Shown: positions 29,963-38,516 of the stretch, in pieces | Position numbering within the stretch: the first letter of the stretch is position 1 | Layout of the letters: each line of letters starts with the position of its first letter | Assembly (NCBI RefSeq): GCF_000313755.1 | Contig: NZ_AMZB01000111.1 | Location: forward strand, 1-64,000 | DNA: 64,000 nt | From: Pseudomonas nitroreducens TX1 | GTDB lineage: Bacteria > Pseudomonadota > Gammaproteobacteria > Pseudomonadales > Pseudomonadaceae | Reading direction: 5' to 3' | The notes under the pieces: model-generated | What the model was told of the DNA's origin: nothing | The model's database searches: none | The model's input: only the letters and a program-made list of their open reading frames with translations | Program-made: the position numbers and the translations under genes

Positions 29963-30253
29963 ATGAAAGCCCTGACCTGGACGTCCTGCGCCCTGCTGCT
30001 CTGCGCGGCGAGCGCCCAGGCGGAAAGCATGCGTTGTGGCAGCTCCCTGATCGATGCGGGCGACCGCGCCTGGGAAGTCGAACAGAAATGCGGCGCACCG
30101 GATCATCGCGATGAAGTCGGCTATACCCTGGGTGGGTACGACCGCCGCGAATACCGGGTCGAGGAATGGGTCTACGGCCCACGCAACGGCACCAGCTACA
30201 TCCTCACCTTCGAAGCCAACAAGCTCAAAAGCATCGAGTTCAAACGCAATTGA
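29963..30253 (+). CDS. DUF2845 exported small protein, copy 1
   Basis: This 96-aa protein has a signal peptide ending ASAQA and a mature domain with two cysteines (MRCGSSLI ... VEQKCGAP) and the motif EEWVYGPRNG, typical of DUF2845. The ATG at 29963 is chosen because GAGGAG is 7 bases upstream; an ATG at 29948 overlaps the DUF748 stop. The function is unknown. It is the first of two tandem paralogues. Confidence 0.88.
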   Translation: MKALTWTSCALLLCAASAQAESMRCGSSLIDAGDRAWEVEQKCGAPDHRDEVGYTLGGYDRREYRVEEWVYGPRNGTSYILTFEANKLKSIEFKRN

Positions 30254-30573
30254 AAACGACCTTCCTTCTGCGCGTCGTTGCGCTCCTGCTGCCGCTCGCC
30301 TTTACGGCCACCGCCACCCAGGCCGCCAGCCTGCGCTGCAACAGCAAGCTGATCAGCACCGGCGATGTATCCAGTGACGTGCTCAGCCGCTGCGGCGAGC
30401 CGGTCAGCCGCTCCTTCCTGGGCTACAAGCAGGTGCCCGGCTACCGGTACGGCGAGTCCATGGAAGTGGCCGTGGAAGAATGGATCTACGGCCCCTGGAG
30501 CGGCATGCTGTATTTCGTGCGCTTCGAGGGCAACCGCCTGAGCGACATCCAAAGCAAGCGCAGCGGCAACTGA
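30250..30573 (+). CDS. DUF2845 exported small protein, copy 2 (TTG start)
   Basis: This 107-aa protein starts at TTG 30250, whose last two bases are in the stop TGA of copy 1 (TTGA overlap). This start gives a proper signal peptide (basic KTT then hydrophobic LLRVVALLLPLAFTATATQA). The mature part aligns with copy 1: LRCNSKLI, LSRCGEP and EEWIYGPWSG. The two cysteines are retained, suggesting a conserved disulfide. No ATG or GTG gives a comparable N-terminus. The function is unknown. Confidence 0.85.
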   Translation: MKTTFLLRVVALLLPLAFTATATQAASLRCNSKLISTGDVSSDVLSRCGEPVSRSFLGYKQVPGYRYGESMEVAVEEWIYGPWSGMLYFVRFEGNRLSDIQSKRSGN

Positions 30574-30646
30574 CAGGCGTACTGGCGAGGTGCTAGTCTC
30601 GCCGCCTCTGAAGCAATCACGCCATCCGGGCCAAGGAACGGTCGCC

Positions 30647-32101
30647 ATGGTCATCGTCCCCGCCGAGCACCCGCTGGACTGGAAGAAACCTCCCGTCGTC
30701 ACGCTGCTGCTGATCGTCATCAACGTATTGATCTACTTCGGCTACCAGGGTGGCGACAGCACCCGGCGCGAAGAGGCGGTGCGCGTGTATCTCGCCCAGG
30801 ACCTGCTCGGCCATGAACGCCCGCTTTTCAGCGCCTCGCTGGAGCGCCGCGACCGGCTGGAGGCCGATCAGCAACGCGCGCTCGAAGCCCTGCCCCGCCA
30901 GCAGTTGGCCTGGCTGGTGCTTTCGGATCTCGAGTTCGGCCATGAACTGCGCGCCCTGCCGGCTTTCCAGCGGGACGCCGCGTGGCAGGCCGCGCGCGCC
31001 AGGGCCGAAACGGCCCGCGACCAGACCAGCAGCCTGCGTTTCGGTTTCATCCCCGAGCGCTTCACCATGCAGGGCCTGTTCGGTTCGATGTTTCTCCACG
31101 GCAGCTTCTGGCACCTGGCCGGCAATATGGTGTTCCTGTTCATCTTCGGCTTTGCCCTGGAGGCCGCGCTCGGACGGGCCACGTACCTGGGCCTCTACCT
31201 GCTCAGCGGCCTGTGCTCCGGGCTGTTGTGGTGGGCGCTCGATCCGTCCTGGGTACCGGGTATTGGCGCCTCGGGCGCCATCTCCGGTCTGATGGGCATG
31301 TACATCGGCGTCTACGGCCTGCGTCGTATCCAGTTCTTCTACTGGCTCGGCCCGCTGATGGGCTACCTCAAGGCCCCTGCGTTGTGGATCCTGCCGCTCT
31401 GGCTGGGCAAGGAGCTGTTCGGGCTGATCCGCGCAGCAGACCATGTGAATTACTACGCGCATATCGGGGGGCTGGTGTCCGGCTTCCTCGCCGTCTGGCT
31501 GCCGCGCAAGCTGGGGCGGATGCCGGTGGACGAGGCGTACCTGGCAAAGCAAGACCCGGATGCGTCGTTCAAGCGCGCCCTGGCAGCGCTGGACGAGATG
31601 ATTGGCCGCTTTGCCCTCGGTCAGGCCGCTGCGCGTGGACCGCAACTGCTGCAGCAGTTTCCCGGTCGACCGGTGCTGGTCGAGCGCCTGTACGGCATAG
31701 CCAAGGGCCGACAGGACCGGGCGCTGATGGGCGAGACGCTCAAGCAACTGTTCGCCTTGCCCCCCTCTCCTGGCGCCGATGCCCTGCTGCGCCGGCTTGC
31801 CGACGATAGCGCCGCGAGCGATGCAGCCCTGCTCTCGCACCCCGCGATCCAGCTGCACCTGCTGCGCAAGTTGTTGCAGCGCAATGAAACCTCGCAGGCA
31901 CTGCACAGCTGGCGCCGCCTGGTACGCTCCGGACAGTTGCCCGACTCACTGCCGGGCCTGACCCTCCAATTGGCCAAGCAGATGGGCCAGCGAGGTGAAG
32001 TGCAGGCGGTGCGGGAGTTCTCGCGCTTTCTCCGCCAGCATTACCCGGAAGCCGATCCGACGCGTCAATTGACGATCTACCAGCAGCACCTCGCCCCCTG
32101 A
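30647..32101 (+). CDS. Rhomboid-family intramembrane serine protease with C-terminal helical domain
   Basis: This 484-aa protein has a first membrane helix (about 16-33), then a roughly 100-residue hydrophilic loop (about 35-140), then the six-helix rhomboid core. The core has HGSFWHLAGN (H151, H156, N160), catalytic S209 in GIGASG and H272 in YYAHIGG. A long helical C-terminal region (about 300-484) looks TPR-like (repeated LLxRLxxD and leucine/arginine-rich helices). Rhomboids cleave transmembrane substrates; the substrate is unknown. AAGGAAC precedes the ATG. It follows the DUF2845 pair by 73 bp and may be in the same transcription unit. Confidence 0.92.
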   Translation: MVIVPAEHPLDWKKPPVVTLLLIVINVLIYFGYQGGDSTRREEAVRVYLAQDLLGHERPLFSASLERRDRLEADQQRALEALPRQQLAWLVLSDLEFGHELRALPAFQRDAAWQAARARAETARDQTSSLRFGFIPERFTMQGLFGSMFLHGSFWHLAGNMVFLFIFGFALEAALGRATYLGLYLLSGLCSGLLWWALDPSWVPGIGASGAISGLMGMYIGVYGLRRIQFFYWLGPLMGYLKAPALWILPLWLGKELFGLIRAADHVNYYAHIGGLVSGFLAVWLPRKLGRMPVDEAYLAKQDPDASFKRALAALDEMIGRFALGQAAARGPQLLQQFPGRPVLVERLYGIAKGRQDRALMGETLKQLFALPPSPGADALLRRLADDSAASDAALLSHPAIQLHLLRKLLQRNETSQALHSWRRLVRSGQLPDSLPGLTLQLAKQMGQRGEVQAVREFSRFLRQHYPEADPTRQLTIYQQHLAP

Positions 32102-32112
32102 CGCAAAACAAA

Positions 32113-32139
32113 GAGCCCCGCCGGCGAACCGGCGGGGCT
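32113..32139. terminator. Bidirectional terminator between rhomboid and csbD-type genes
   Basis: An 11-bp stem (AGCCCCGCCGG / CCGGCGGGGCT) with a CGAA loop lies in the convergent gap. The T-run is only two long on the plus strand; on the minus strand CTTTGTTTT follows and favours termination. Confidence 0.85.
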
Positions 32140-32163
32140 TGGAGCATCCCTGTGTCCGGGGCG

Positions 32164-32361
32164 CTACAGGCGACTGCTGAAATCGCGGACTTCCTCTTCC
32201 GCCTTTTCGCGAGTCCAGCCGTAGCGCTCCTGCAGTTTGCCTACCAGGTACTCGGCGTGTCCGTCCGCCGCCTGCAGGTCGTCGTCGGTAAGCTTGCCCC
32301 ACTTTTCCTTGAGCGAGCCGGAAAGCTGCTTCCACTTGCCTTTGATAACGTCAGTGTTCAT
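32164..32361 (-). CDS. CsbD-family stress protein
   Basis: This 65-aa hydrophilic protein is of the CsbD type: it starts [29 protein letters not shown] and has the [12 protein letters not shown] tail. CsbD-like proteins are general-stress proteins of unknown function, related to E. coli YjbJ. The ATG at 32361 has GGAGGAG just upstream. It lies 43 bp after the BON gene on the same strand, and the two probably form one stress-responsive unit. Confidence 0.92.
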   Translation of the reverse strand: MNTDVIKGKWKQLSGSLKEKWGKLTDDDLQAADGHAEYLVGKLQERYGWTREKAEEEVRDFSSRL

Positions 32362-32404
32362 GGCGTTCCTCCTCCTCTGGAAGATTGGATGGGGAGTCGT
32401 GTCC

Positions 32405-32752
32405 TTACTCGACCGACTTGAGGCCATCGGCGGACACGGCGGTCACGCCCTTGATACCTTTGGCAGTCTTGATGGCGAGTTCTTTCTCGGCATCGGATTT
32501 GACGTTGCCGGACAGGGACACCACACCCTTGTTGGTCTCGACCTTGATGTTGGTGCCGCTGATGTCTTTGTCAGCGATCAGACTGGATTTCACCTTGCTG
32601 GTAATCCAGGTGTCGGAAACCGCCTCTTCAGTCTTCTGAACTGTATCGTTGGCGGCCAGGGTCGTCGGCTGGGCGAACACCGAGTTGGCGAACGAGAAGC
32701 TCAGGGCGGTTGCAGTGGCAGCGGCAAGAGCCAGTTTGTTGAAACGTTTCAT
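32405..32752 (-). CDS. BON-domain periplasmic protein
   Basis: This 115-aa protein has a signal peptide ([27 protein letters not shown]). One BON domain follows, with the typical [10 protein letters not shown], a GVVSLSGNV turn and [13 protein letters not shown] proteins of the OsmY class bind membranes or phospholipids and act under envelope or osmotic stress. AGGAGA precedes the ATG. A sigma-54-type promoter with an IHF site is upstream (see separate entries). csbD-type gene follows. Confidence 0.93.
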   Translation of the reverse strand: MKRFNKLALAAATATALSFSFANSVFAQPTTLAANDTVQKTEEAVSDTWITSKVKSSLIADKDISGTNIKVETNKGVVSLSGNVKSDAEKELAIKTAKGIKGVTAVSADGLKSVE

Positions 32753-32817
32753 GGCGGTTTCTCCTGAATTATTGGAAAACTGCGACCGTGCCTGGCAGCA
32801 GTTGCAGAAGGGATATC

Positions 32818-32833
32818 GCAAGCGCTGTGCCAA
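32818..32833 (-). promoter_or_regulatory. Sigma-54 promoter candidate of the BON-csbD unit
   Basis: On the minus strand, TTGGCACAGCGCTTGC matches TGGCAC-N5-TTGC exactly, with -24 GG and -12 GC at proper spacing. Start of transcription would be near 32806, leaving a leader of about 54 nt before the BON ATG. Confidence 0.7.
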
Positions 32834-32860
32834 TTTCCAAAACCTGAGAAAAACCTTTTA

Positions 32861-32873
32861 AATCAAAAACTTA
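32861..32873 (-). promoter_or_regulatory. IHF site candidate upstream of the BON promoter
   Basis: On the plus strand, AATCAAAAACTTA fits the IHF consensus WATCAANNNNTTR at all specified positions. It sits in an AT-rich block about 30 bp upstream of the -24 element, where IHF bends DNA at sigma-54 promoters. Confidence 0.6.
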
Positions 32874-32947
32874 AAAATATCAGATGAAAGCGGAGCGGTT
32901 GCACTTTGCATAAACTGCCGCTGCGCTTCATGCAAGTTGCACGGCTT

Positions 32948-34366
32948 TCAACCGGATTTCTTGTCCAGCTTCGCCAACACGGATTCGAGCTGAACCACCT
33001 CGCCCATCTGCTCGAAAGCGGGATAACGTTGACGAATGAAAGCCAACAGCTGTTGTGCCGGCTGCACCTGCCCCAGCTCCTCTGAAAACGCCCGCGCGGC
33101 CGTCAAGTAGGCGCGTGGGATGCCCGGATACTCAGGAAAGCGCTTGTGCAGGTTCCGCAGCAGACTCAGCCCCTCGCGGGCCTTGTGGCGCTCGATCAGC
33201 ACCTCCGCGATGCGTTCGCAGACGGCCGGGTCTTCCGGCAGGTAATCCGCCTGCAATTGCCTGGCATTAAGAAAGGCGCTGGCGGCGAGGTGCGGATTGA
33301 GACGACTGGCGAGCCCCAGGTAGTGGGGCAGATGGTTCAGGCATTCCGCACGCTCGCCGAGGGCAAACAGCAGCTGGTGGTAGCGCTCGTTCAGCTTGAG
33401 GTCCTGGCGCCCTTCGCGCAGGGCGGCCACGAGAATTTCCAGGGCGGCGCCGGTCTGCCCTTCCTTCACTCGCACCTCTGCCTCGGCCAGCGCCTTGCGA
33501 CGGTGCCATTCCGGCGCTGCAAAGCCAGCAGGCGCATCGTCACCGGCGGCTACGTAGCCCAGTTCGCCCTGATACTGGAAGACGGCATAGCCCATCATGG
33601 CGCACATCACCACGCTGAAATATCCCGTAAGGCCGGCCACCACCGGCACCATCACCACTCTTGGCAGGCCGTGGGACAGCAGCCAGCCCACATAGGTAGG
33701 CGACTGCCAGAGTATGAACAGGAACGCGCAGAGGATCAGGTAACGCCAGCCCATGGCCGCGATCACCTGCCCCACCTCGCCGGGACTGAGCGCCGCGCCC
33801 AGGCTCTTGTCCAGGGACAGGCGAATGATGCTCGCCGGCAGCACCAGCATGAGGGTGATGTTGGCTGCCCAGTAGATCGCCTCGCTGTGGAAATCGGCCG
33901 CCAGCCAGAGCAGCACGAGGGCGATCAGGAATACCGCCAGTTGCTGGAAGAAGGTGCGCAGGCTATCGGCGCTGAAGGCTTCGAGCAGGCCCGGAGCGTC
34001 CTGGCCGCCGAAGCTCGCTGCCTCGATCACGCTGTGCAGGTACTTGGTCGCCACGCTGAGCAGGGCGATCCATAGCAGGAAGACCGCCGGCATGAACACG
34101 CAGGCCAATGCCAGCAGGCCACAGAAGGCCAGCGGCCCGGCCTGGAAACCGTAGGCGAAGAAGTTCGGCAGGCGCTCCCAGAAGGGCTGCGCGGTGTTCG
34201 CCGCACCCAGGAAGCGCAGATGGCCGCGACATAGCGGGCACGCCGGAGCGTACTCCGGAGCGTCGGCATTGAGGGGAATGCAGCAGTCACCGTAATGACG
34301 CTCGCACGGCTGGCAATGCCATGTCGCGGGCTGTGCGCTGTGATAGTGGCAGTAACGCTTGTCCAT
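32948..34366 (-). CDS. Membrane protein with N-terminal zinc-finger-like segment
   Basis: This 472-aa protein is not assigned to a named family. The first 50 residues hold a cysteine/histidine cluster (C6, H9, C18, C21, H24, C28, C29, C43, C46) like a B-box or double zinc ribbon. Five to six membrane helices follow (about 60-265), including LAFCGLLALACVFMPAVFLLW. The C-terminal half is soluble and helical, of tetratricopeptide character (ALAEAEVRVKEGQTGAALEIL ...). The ATG at 34366 begins the zinc cluster, with an upstream extension lacking pattern. It stands between pnp and the BON gene on the same strand. Confidence 0.82.
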   Translation of the reverse strand: MDKRYCHYHSAQPATWHCQPCERHYGDCCIPLNADAPEYAPACPLCRGHLRFLGAANTAQPFWERLPNFFAYGFQAGPLAFCGLLALACVFMPAVFLLWIALLSVATKYLHSVIEAASFGGQDAPGLLEAFSADSLRTFFQQLAVFLIALVLLWLAADFHSEAIYWAANITLMLVLPASIIRLSLDKSLGAALSPGEVGQVIAAMGWRYLILCAFLFILWQSPTYVGWLLSHGLPRVVMVPVVAGLTGYFSVVMCAMMGYAVFQYQGELGYVAAGDDAPAGFAAPEWHRRKALAEAEVRVKEGQTGAALEILVAALREGRQDLKLNERYHQLLFALGERAECLNHLPHYLGLASRLNPHLAASAFLNARQLQADYLPEDPAVCERIAEVLIERHKAREGLSLLRNLHKRFPEYPGIPRAYLTAARAFSEELGQVQPAQQLLAFIRQRYPAFEQMGEVVQLESVLAKLDKKSG

Positions 34367-34419
34367 CTCGGGGCATCCTTGGGCGAGATCGGCGAATGGC
34401 GCATTCTCAAGGCAAAAAA

Positions 34420-34446
34420 AGAGGGCCCGCAAGGGGCCCTCTTTCA
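34420..34446 (-). terminator. Terminator of the pnp operon
   Basis: Read on the minus strand, the stem AGAGGGCCC / GGGCCCTCT is followed by seven T. It ends the large rimP-to-pnp transcription unit, 14 bp after the pnp stop. Confidence 0.95.
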
Positions 34447-34459
34447 CTTCACCGTCCGC

Positions 34460-36565
34460 TTACACGCCAGAGGCTTCAGCAGCAGCAACGTCCTTGATGG
34501 ACAGCTTGATGCGGCCACGGTTGTCCACATCGAGAACCAGGACTTTGACTTCCTGGCCTTCCTGCAGAACGTCGGTGACCTTGTCGATGCGCTTGTCGCT
34601 GATCTGCGAGATGTGCACCAGACCATCCTTGCCCGGCAGGATGTTGACGAAGGCGCCGAAGTCCACGATGCGCTCGACCTTGCCGACGTAGATCTTGCCG
34701 ATCTCGGCTTCCGCGGTGATACCCAGGACGCGCTGCTTGGCGGCCTCGGCAGCTTCCTTGGTTTCGCCGTAGATCTTCACGCTGCCATCGTCCTCGATGT
34801 CGATCGAGGCCTTGGTCTCTTCGCAGATGCTGCGAATGGTGGCGCCGCCCTTGCCGATGACGTCGCGGATCTTGTCGGTGTCGATCTTCATCTGGATCAT
34901 GGTCGGAGCGTTTTCCGACAGCTCGGCGCGCGGAGCGGCGATGATCTGGTTCATCTGACCGAGGATGTTCAGGCGAGCTTCCAGGGCCTGGCCCAGGGCG
35001 ATCTCCATGATCTCTTCGGTGATGCCGTTGATCTTGATGTCCATCTGCAGGGCAGTAACGCCCTTGTCGGTACCGGCGACCTTGAAGTCCATGTCGCCCA
35101 GGTGGTCTTCGTCACCCAGGATGTCGGTCAGGATGGCGAACTTGTCACCTTCCTTGACCAGACCCATGGCGATACCGGCGACCGGCGCCTTGACCGGCAC
35201 ACCGGCGTCCATCAGGGCCAGGGAAGCACCGCAGACGGAAGCCATGGAGCTGGAACCGTTGGACTCGGTGATCTCCGAGACAACGCGGATGGTGTAGGGG
35301 AATTCGTCCTGGGTCGGCAGCATGGCAGCGACGCTGCGACGTGCCAGACGGCCATGGCCGATTTCACGACGGCCTGCGCTGCCCATGCGACCACACTCGC
35401 CTACCGAGAACGGCGGGAAGTTGTAGTGCAGCATGAAGGGATCCTTGCGCTCGCCTTCAAGGGTGTCGAGCAGTTGGGCGTCACGGGCGGTGCCGAGGGT
35501 TGCAACGACCAGGGCCTGGGTTTCGCCACGGGTGAACAGCGCAGAGCCGTGGGTCTTGCCCAGTACGCCGACTTCGATCTTCAGCGGGCGAACGGTGCGG
35601 GTGTCGCGGCCATCGATACGCGGCTTGCCGTTGACGATGTTCTCGCGAACGGTGCGGTATTCCAGCAGACCGAAGGCTTCCTTGACGTCACCCGCGGCGA
35701 ACTGGCCTTCGCCCTCACCGGCGAACTTGGCGACAACCTGCTCGCGCAGGGCGTCCAGGGCCGCGTAACGGTCCTGCTTGACGGTAACGGTGTAGGCCTC
35801 GGAGATGGCAGCACCGAAGTCGGCCTTGATGGCGTTGACCAGGGCAGTGTTCTCGACCGGGGCGGTCCAGTTCCAGCTCGGCTTGCCGGCTTCGGTAGCC
35901 AGCTCAGCGACGGCGCGGATGACGGCCTGGAATTCTTCATGGGCAAACAGAACAGCGCCCAGCATCTGGTCTTCGGTCAGCTCGTCGGCTTCGGATTCAA
36001 CCATCAGCACGGCGTCGGAAGTACCGGCAACGACCATGTCGAGGCTGGAGCTCTGCTGCTGCTCGTAGGTCGGGTTGAGGATGTAGCCGATTTCCGGGTG
36101 GAAGCCAACGCGGGCAGCACCGATCGGACCGGCGAAGGGAATGCCGGAGATCGCCAGCGCGGCGGAGGTGCCGATCATGGCGGCGATGTCCGGATCGGAC
36201 TTCTTGTTGGTGGAAACGACGGTGCAGACGACCTGCACTTCGTTCATGAAGCCTTCGGGGAACAGCGGGCGGATCGGACGGTCGATCAGGCGCGAGGTCA
36301 GGGTTTCCTTCTCCGAAGGACGGCCTTCACGCTTGAAGAAGCCACCGGGGATACGGCCGGCTGCGTAGGTCTTCTCCTGGTAGTGCACGGAGAGCGGGAA
36401 GAAGCTCTTGCTCGGGTCGGCCTGCTTGGCACCGACGACGGTGCAGAGCACGGTGACGTCGTCCATGGTGACCAGGACGGCACCGGTGGCCTGGCGGGCG
36501 ATGCGGCCAGTCTCGAGGGTTACGGTCGACTGACCGAACTGGAATTTCTTGATTACCGGGTTCAC
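34460..36565 (-). CDS. pnp: Polyribonucleotide nucleotidyltransferase
   Basis: This 701-aa PNPase degrades RNA 3'-5' by phosphorolysis and is the core of the RNA degradosome. It has two RNase PH domains (about 1-240 and 310-550), a KH domain (about 553-615, with [14 protein letters not shown]) and an S1 domain (about 620-690, with [27 protein letters not shown]). It begins with GTG; AGAAGGTAG precedes it. The 170-nt rpsO-pnp spacer has a strong hairpin that in enterobacteria is the RNase III processing site for pnp autocontrol. Confidence 0.98.
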   Translation of the reverse strand: MNPVIKKFQFGQSTVTLETGRIARQATGAVLVTMDDVTVLCTVVGAKQADPSKSFFPLSVHYQEKTYAAGRIPGGFFKREGRPSEKETLTSRLIDRPIRPLFPEGFMNEVQVVCTVVSTNKKSDPDIAAMIGTSAALAISGIPFAGPIGAARVGFHPEIGYILNPTYEQQQSSSLDMVVAGTSDAVLMVESEADELTEDQMLGAVLFAHEEFQAVIRAVAELATEAGKPSWNWTAPVENTALVNAIKADFGAAISEAYTVTVKQDRYAALDALREQVVAKFAGEGEGQFAAGDVKEAFGLLEYRTVRENIVNGKPRIDGRDTRTVRPLKIEVGVLGKTHGSALFTRGETQALVVATLGTARDAQLLDTLEGERKDPFMLHYNFPPFSVGECGRMGSAGRREIGHGRLARRSVAAMLPTQDEFPYTIRVVSEITESNGSSSMASVCGASLALMDAGVPVKAPVAGIAMGLVKEGDKFAILTDILGDEDHLGDMDFKVAGTDKGVTALQMDIKINGITEEIMEIALGQALEARLNILGQMNQIIAAPRAELSENAPTMIQMKIDTDKIRDVIGKGGATIRSICEETKASIDIEDDGSVKIYGETKEAAEAAKQRVLGITAEAEIGKIYVGKVERIVDFGAFVNILPGKDGLVHISQISDKRIDKVTDVLQEGQEVKVLVLDVDNRGRIKLSIKDVAAAEASGV

Positions 36566-36670
36566 GGTTTCTCTACCTTCTCTTTAGTTGCCTTGGGGGA
36601 AATCGTGGAAATGCCGGGAGTCGGACCCGAATTCATTCCCTATAAAAGCGAGAAAGCCGGGAGCCGAAGC

Positions 36671-36696
36671 CGATGGGCGGTATACACCGCCCATCG
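36671..36696 (-). terminator. Hairpin in the rpsO-pnp spacer
   Basis: An 11-bp perfect stem (CGATGGGCGGT / ACCGCCCATCG) with an ATAC loop lies between rpsO and pnp. It may act as partial terminator for rpsO or as an RNase III target for pnp mRNA processing, as in E. coli. A T-rich stretch (TTTCTCGCTTTT) follows about 20 nt later on the minus strand. Confidence 0.7.
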
Positions 36697-36734
36697 ACCC
36701 CGGTCTCCCAGCTTCCCACTTCAGGCTTGCCGTC

Positions 36735-37004
36735 TTAGCGACGCAGGCCCAGGCGACCGATCAGGGCGCTGTAACGAGAGGTGTCCTTGCTCTTCAGGTA
36801 ATCCAGCAGCTTACGACGCTGGTTGACCATACGGATCAGGCCACGACGGGAGTGGTGGTCTTTGCCGTTGGCCTTGAAGTGGTCCTGCAGCTTGTTGATG
36901 TTGGCGGACAGCAGTGCAACCTGCACTTCCGGGGAACCGGTGTCGCCTTCAGCTTGCTTGTACTCGTTAACGATCTGGGCTTTTTCTTGGACGCTCAGTG
37001 CCAT
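36735..37004 (-). CDS. rpsO: 30S ribosomal protein S15
   Basis: This 89-aa protein, the exact family length, binds the central domain of 16S rRNA early in 30S assembly. It shows [36 protein letters not shown], the conserved RNA-binding region. In E. coli S15 represses its own translation by trapping the ribosome on a pseudoknot; a CAGGGA/TCCCTG hairpin in the 98-nt leader here could be part of an equivalent. Start is the ATG at 37004, after GAGGAAGCC. Confidence 0.98.
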   Translation of the reverse strand: MALSVQEKAQIVNEYKQAEGDTGSPEVQVALLSANINKLQDHFKANGKDHHSRRGLIRMVNQRRKLLDYLKSKDTSRYSALIGRLGLRR

Positions 37005-37102
37005 GATGGGGCTTCCTCTGAGGTAACAGGCCAGGGACTTCTCCCTGTGTTCATAGTAAGAGGAGTGACCGTGCCTGCTGACAGCCACCCTCGGTTTCGG
37101 TC

Positions 37103-38017
37103 TTAGGACCGAATCAGTCGACGCGGCGCCAGGCGCCCGTCCTCGACCACTTCACCGATACCGATGAAGCGGCCTTCATGATCCTGCACCCGCAGCATGC
37201 CGAACTTCGGAACGTCGGGGGCTCGCACCGGCTGACCATGCAGCCAGTAGTAGGCGCTGTGCTCGGACAACTGCAACAGCGGCCAGTGCTCCAGGCCGGC
37301 ATCCACCGGCAACAGGAAGCGGTCGAGGGCTTCGTTGCCACCCTCGGCATGGGCTTTCTCGAGTTCCTCCAGCGTCACCGACTGGTTCAACTGGAAGGGA
37401 CCTGCCTGGGTCCTGCGCAGCGCGGCGACGTGTGCACCGCACCCAAGCTCGCGGCCGAGGTCTTCGACCAGGGTGCGAATGTAGGTGCCCTTGCTGCAGG
37501 AAACAGCCAAGGTCGCACAGGGCGACTCGAAGGCAAGCAAATCCAGGCGCGCAATAGTAACAGAACGCGCCTCGCGCTCCACTACCTCTCCTGCACGGGC
37601 CAGCTTGTATAGTGGCTGGCCATCCTTCTTCAGCGCCGAGTACATCGGCGGCACCTGCTCTATATCGCCACGGAAGCGCGGCAGCAGGGCCTCGATGGCT
37701 TCCCGACCGCTGGTCACCTCGCGCTGCTCGACCACCTCGCCCTCCGCATCTGCGGTGGTGGTGGTGACGCCCAGCTTGGCAATCGTCTCGTAGGCCTTGT
37801 CGGCGTCGAGCAGGTACTGCGAGAACTTGGTTGCCTCGCCGAAGCAAAGCGGCAGCACGCCGGTAGCCAACGGATCGAGACTACCGGTGTGGCCAGCCTT
37901 CTCGGCGTTGAGCAGCCAGCGCACCTTCTGCAGGGCCTGGTTCGAACTCATGCCCAGCGGTTTGTCCAGAATCAGCACGCCGTTGACCGCGCGGCGGATG
38001 CGTTTGACCTGCGCCAC
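37103..38017 (-). CDS. truB: tRNA pseudouridine(55) synthase
   Basis: This 304-aa enzyme makes pseudouridine 55 in the T-loop of tRNAs. Its catalytic D48 is in [15 protein letters not shown], at the E. coli number. A C-terminal PUA domain follows (about 235-304). It starts with GTG at 38017, with GAGGAG 6 bases upstream, overlapping closely with rbfA (3 bp between). The gene order infB-rbfA-truB-rpsO-pnp is that of E. coli. Confidence 0.98.
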   Translation of the reverse strand: MAQVKRIRRAVNGVLILDKPLGMSSNQALQKVRWLLNAEKAGHTGSLDPLATGVLPLCFGEATKFSQYLLDADKAYETIAKLGVTTTTADAEGEVVEQREVTSGREAIEALLPRFRGDIEQVPPMYSALKKDGQPLYKLARAGEVVEREARSVTIARLDLLAFESPCATLAVSCSKGTYIRTLVEDLGRELGCGAHVAALRRTQAGPFQLNQSVTLEELEKAHAEGGNEALDRFLLPVDAGLEHWPLLQLSEHSAYYWLHGQPVRAPDVPKFGMLRVQDHEGRFIGIGEVVEDGRLAPRRLIRS

Positions 38018-38020
38018 GGC

Positions 38021-38410
38021 TTACTCCTCGGAGTCGCCGTCATGGCGGCGATCTTCAGCCACCGCGCGCTCGATCAGCGCCGAAAGTTCCGCGCCACGGC
38101 GGATGCTGGCGTCATAGCTGAAGTGCAGTTGCGGCACGGTACGCAGCTTCATCGCCTTGCCCAGCTGCATGCGCAGGAAACCCGCGGCATCGTTGAGAAT
38201 GCTGGTGTTCTGCTTCACCACTTCGGCGTTGTCGTCCTGGCCCATCACGGTGACGTACACCTTGGCATGGGACAGGTCACGAGCCACATCCACGCCGGTG
38301 ATGGTCACCAGGCCCAGACGGGGGTCCTTGATTTCACGCTGGATCAGCAGCGCCAGTTCGCGCTGCATCTGGTCGCCGATACGCTGGGTACGGCTGTACT
38401 CTTTGGCCAT
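38021..38410 (-). CDS. rbfA: 30S ribosome-binding factor A
   Basis: This 129-aa KH-like protein binds immature 30S subunits and helps process the 5' end of 16S rRNA; it is also needed in the cold. The family elements are [45 protein letters not shown] and [14 protein letters not shown]. Start is the ATG at 38410; an upstream extension reads through the infB-rbfA spacer. A CGCCCGGG / CCCGGGCG hairpin lies in that spacer at 38463-38494. Confidence 0.97.
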   Translation of the reverse strand: MAKEYSRTQRIGDQMQRELALLIQREIKDPRLGLVTITGVDVARDLSHAKVYVTVMGQDDNAEVVKQNTSILNDAAGFLRMQLGKAMKLRTVPQLHFSYDASIRRGAELSALIERAVAEDRRHDGDSEE

Positions 38411-38516
38411 TTTTCTAACCTGCTTACCCGAGCCTGAAGGCTGCGGGCCTGAAAGCGGCAAACGCCCGGGACGACTGGAAAGCCGGCCCGGGCGCTGCGT
38501 TCACGCTCGAATACCC

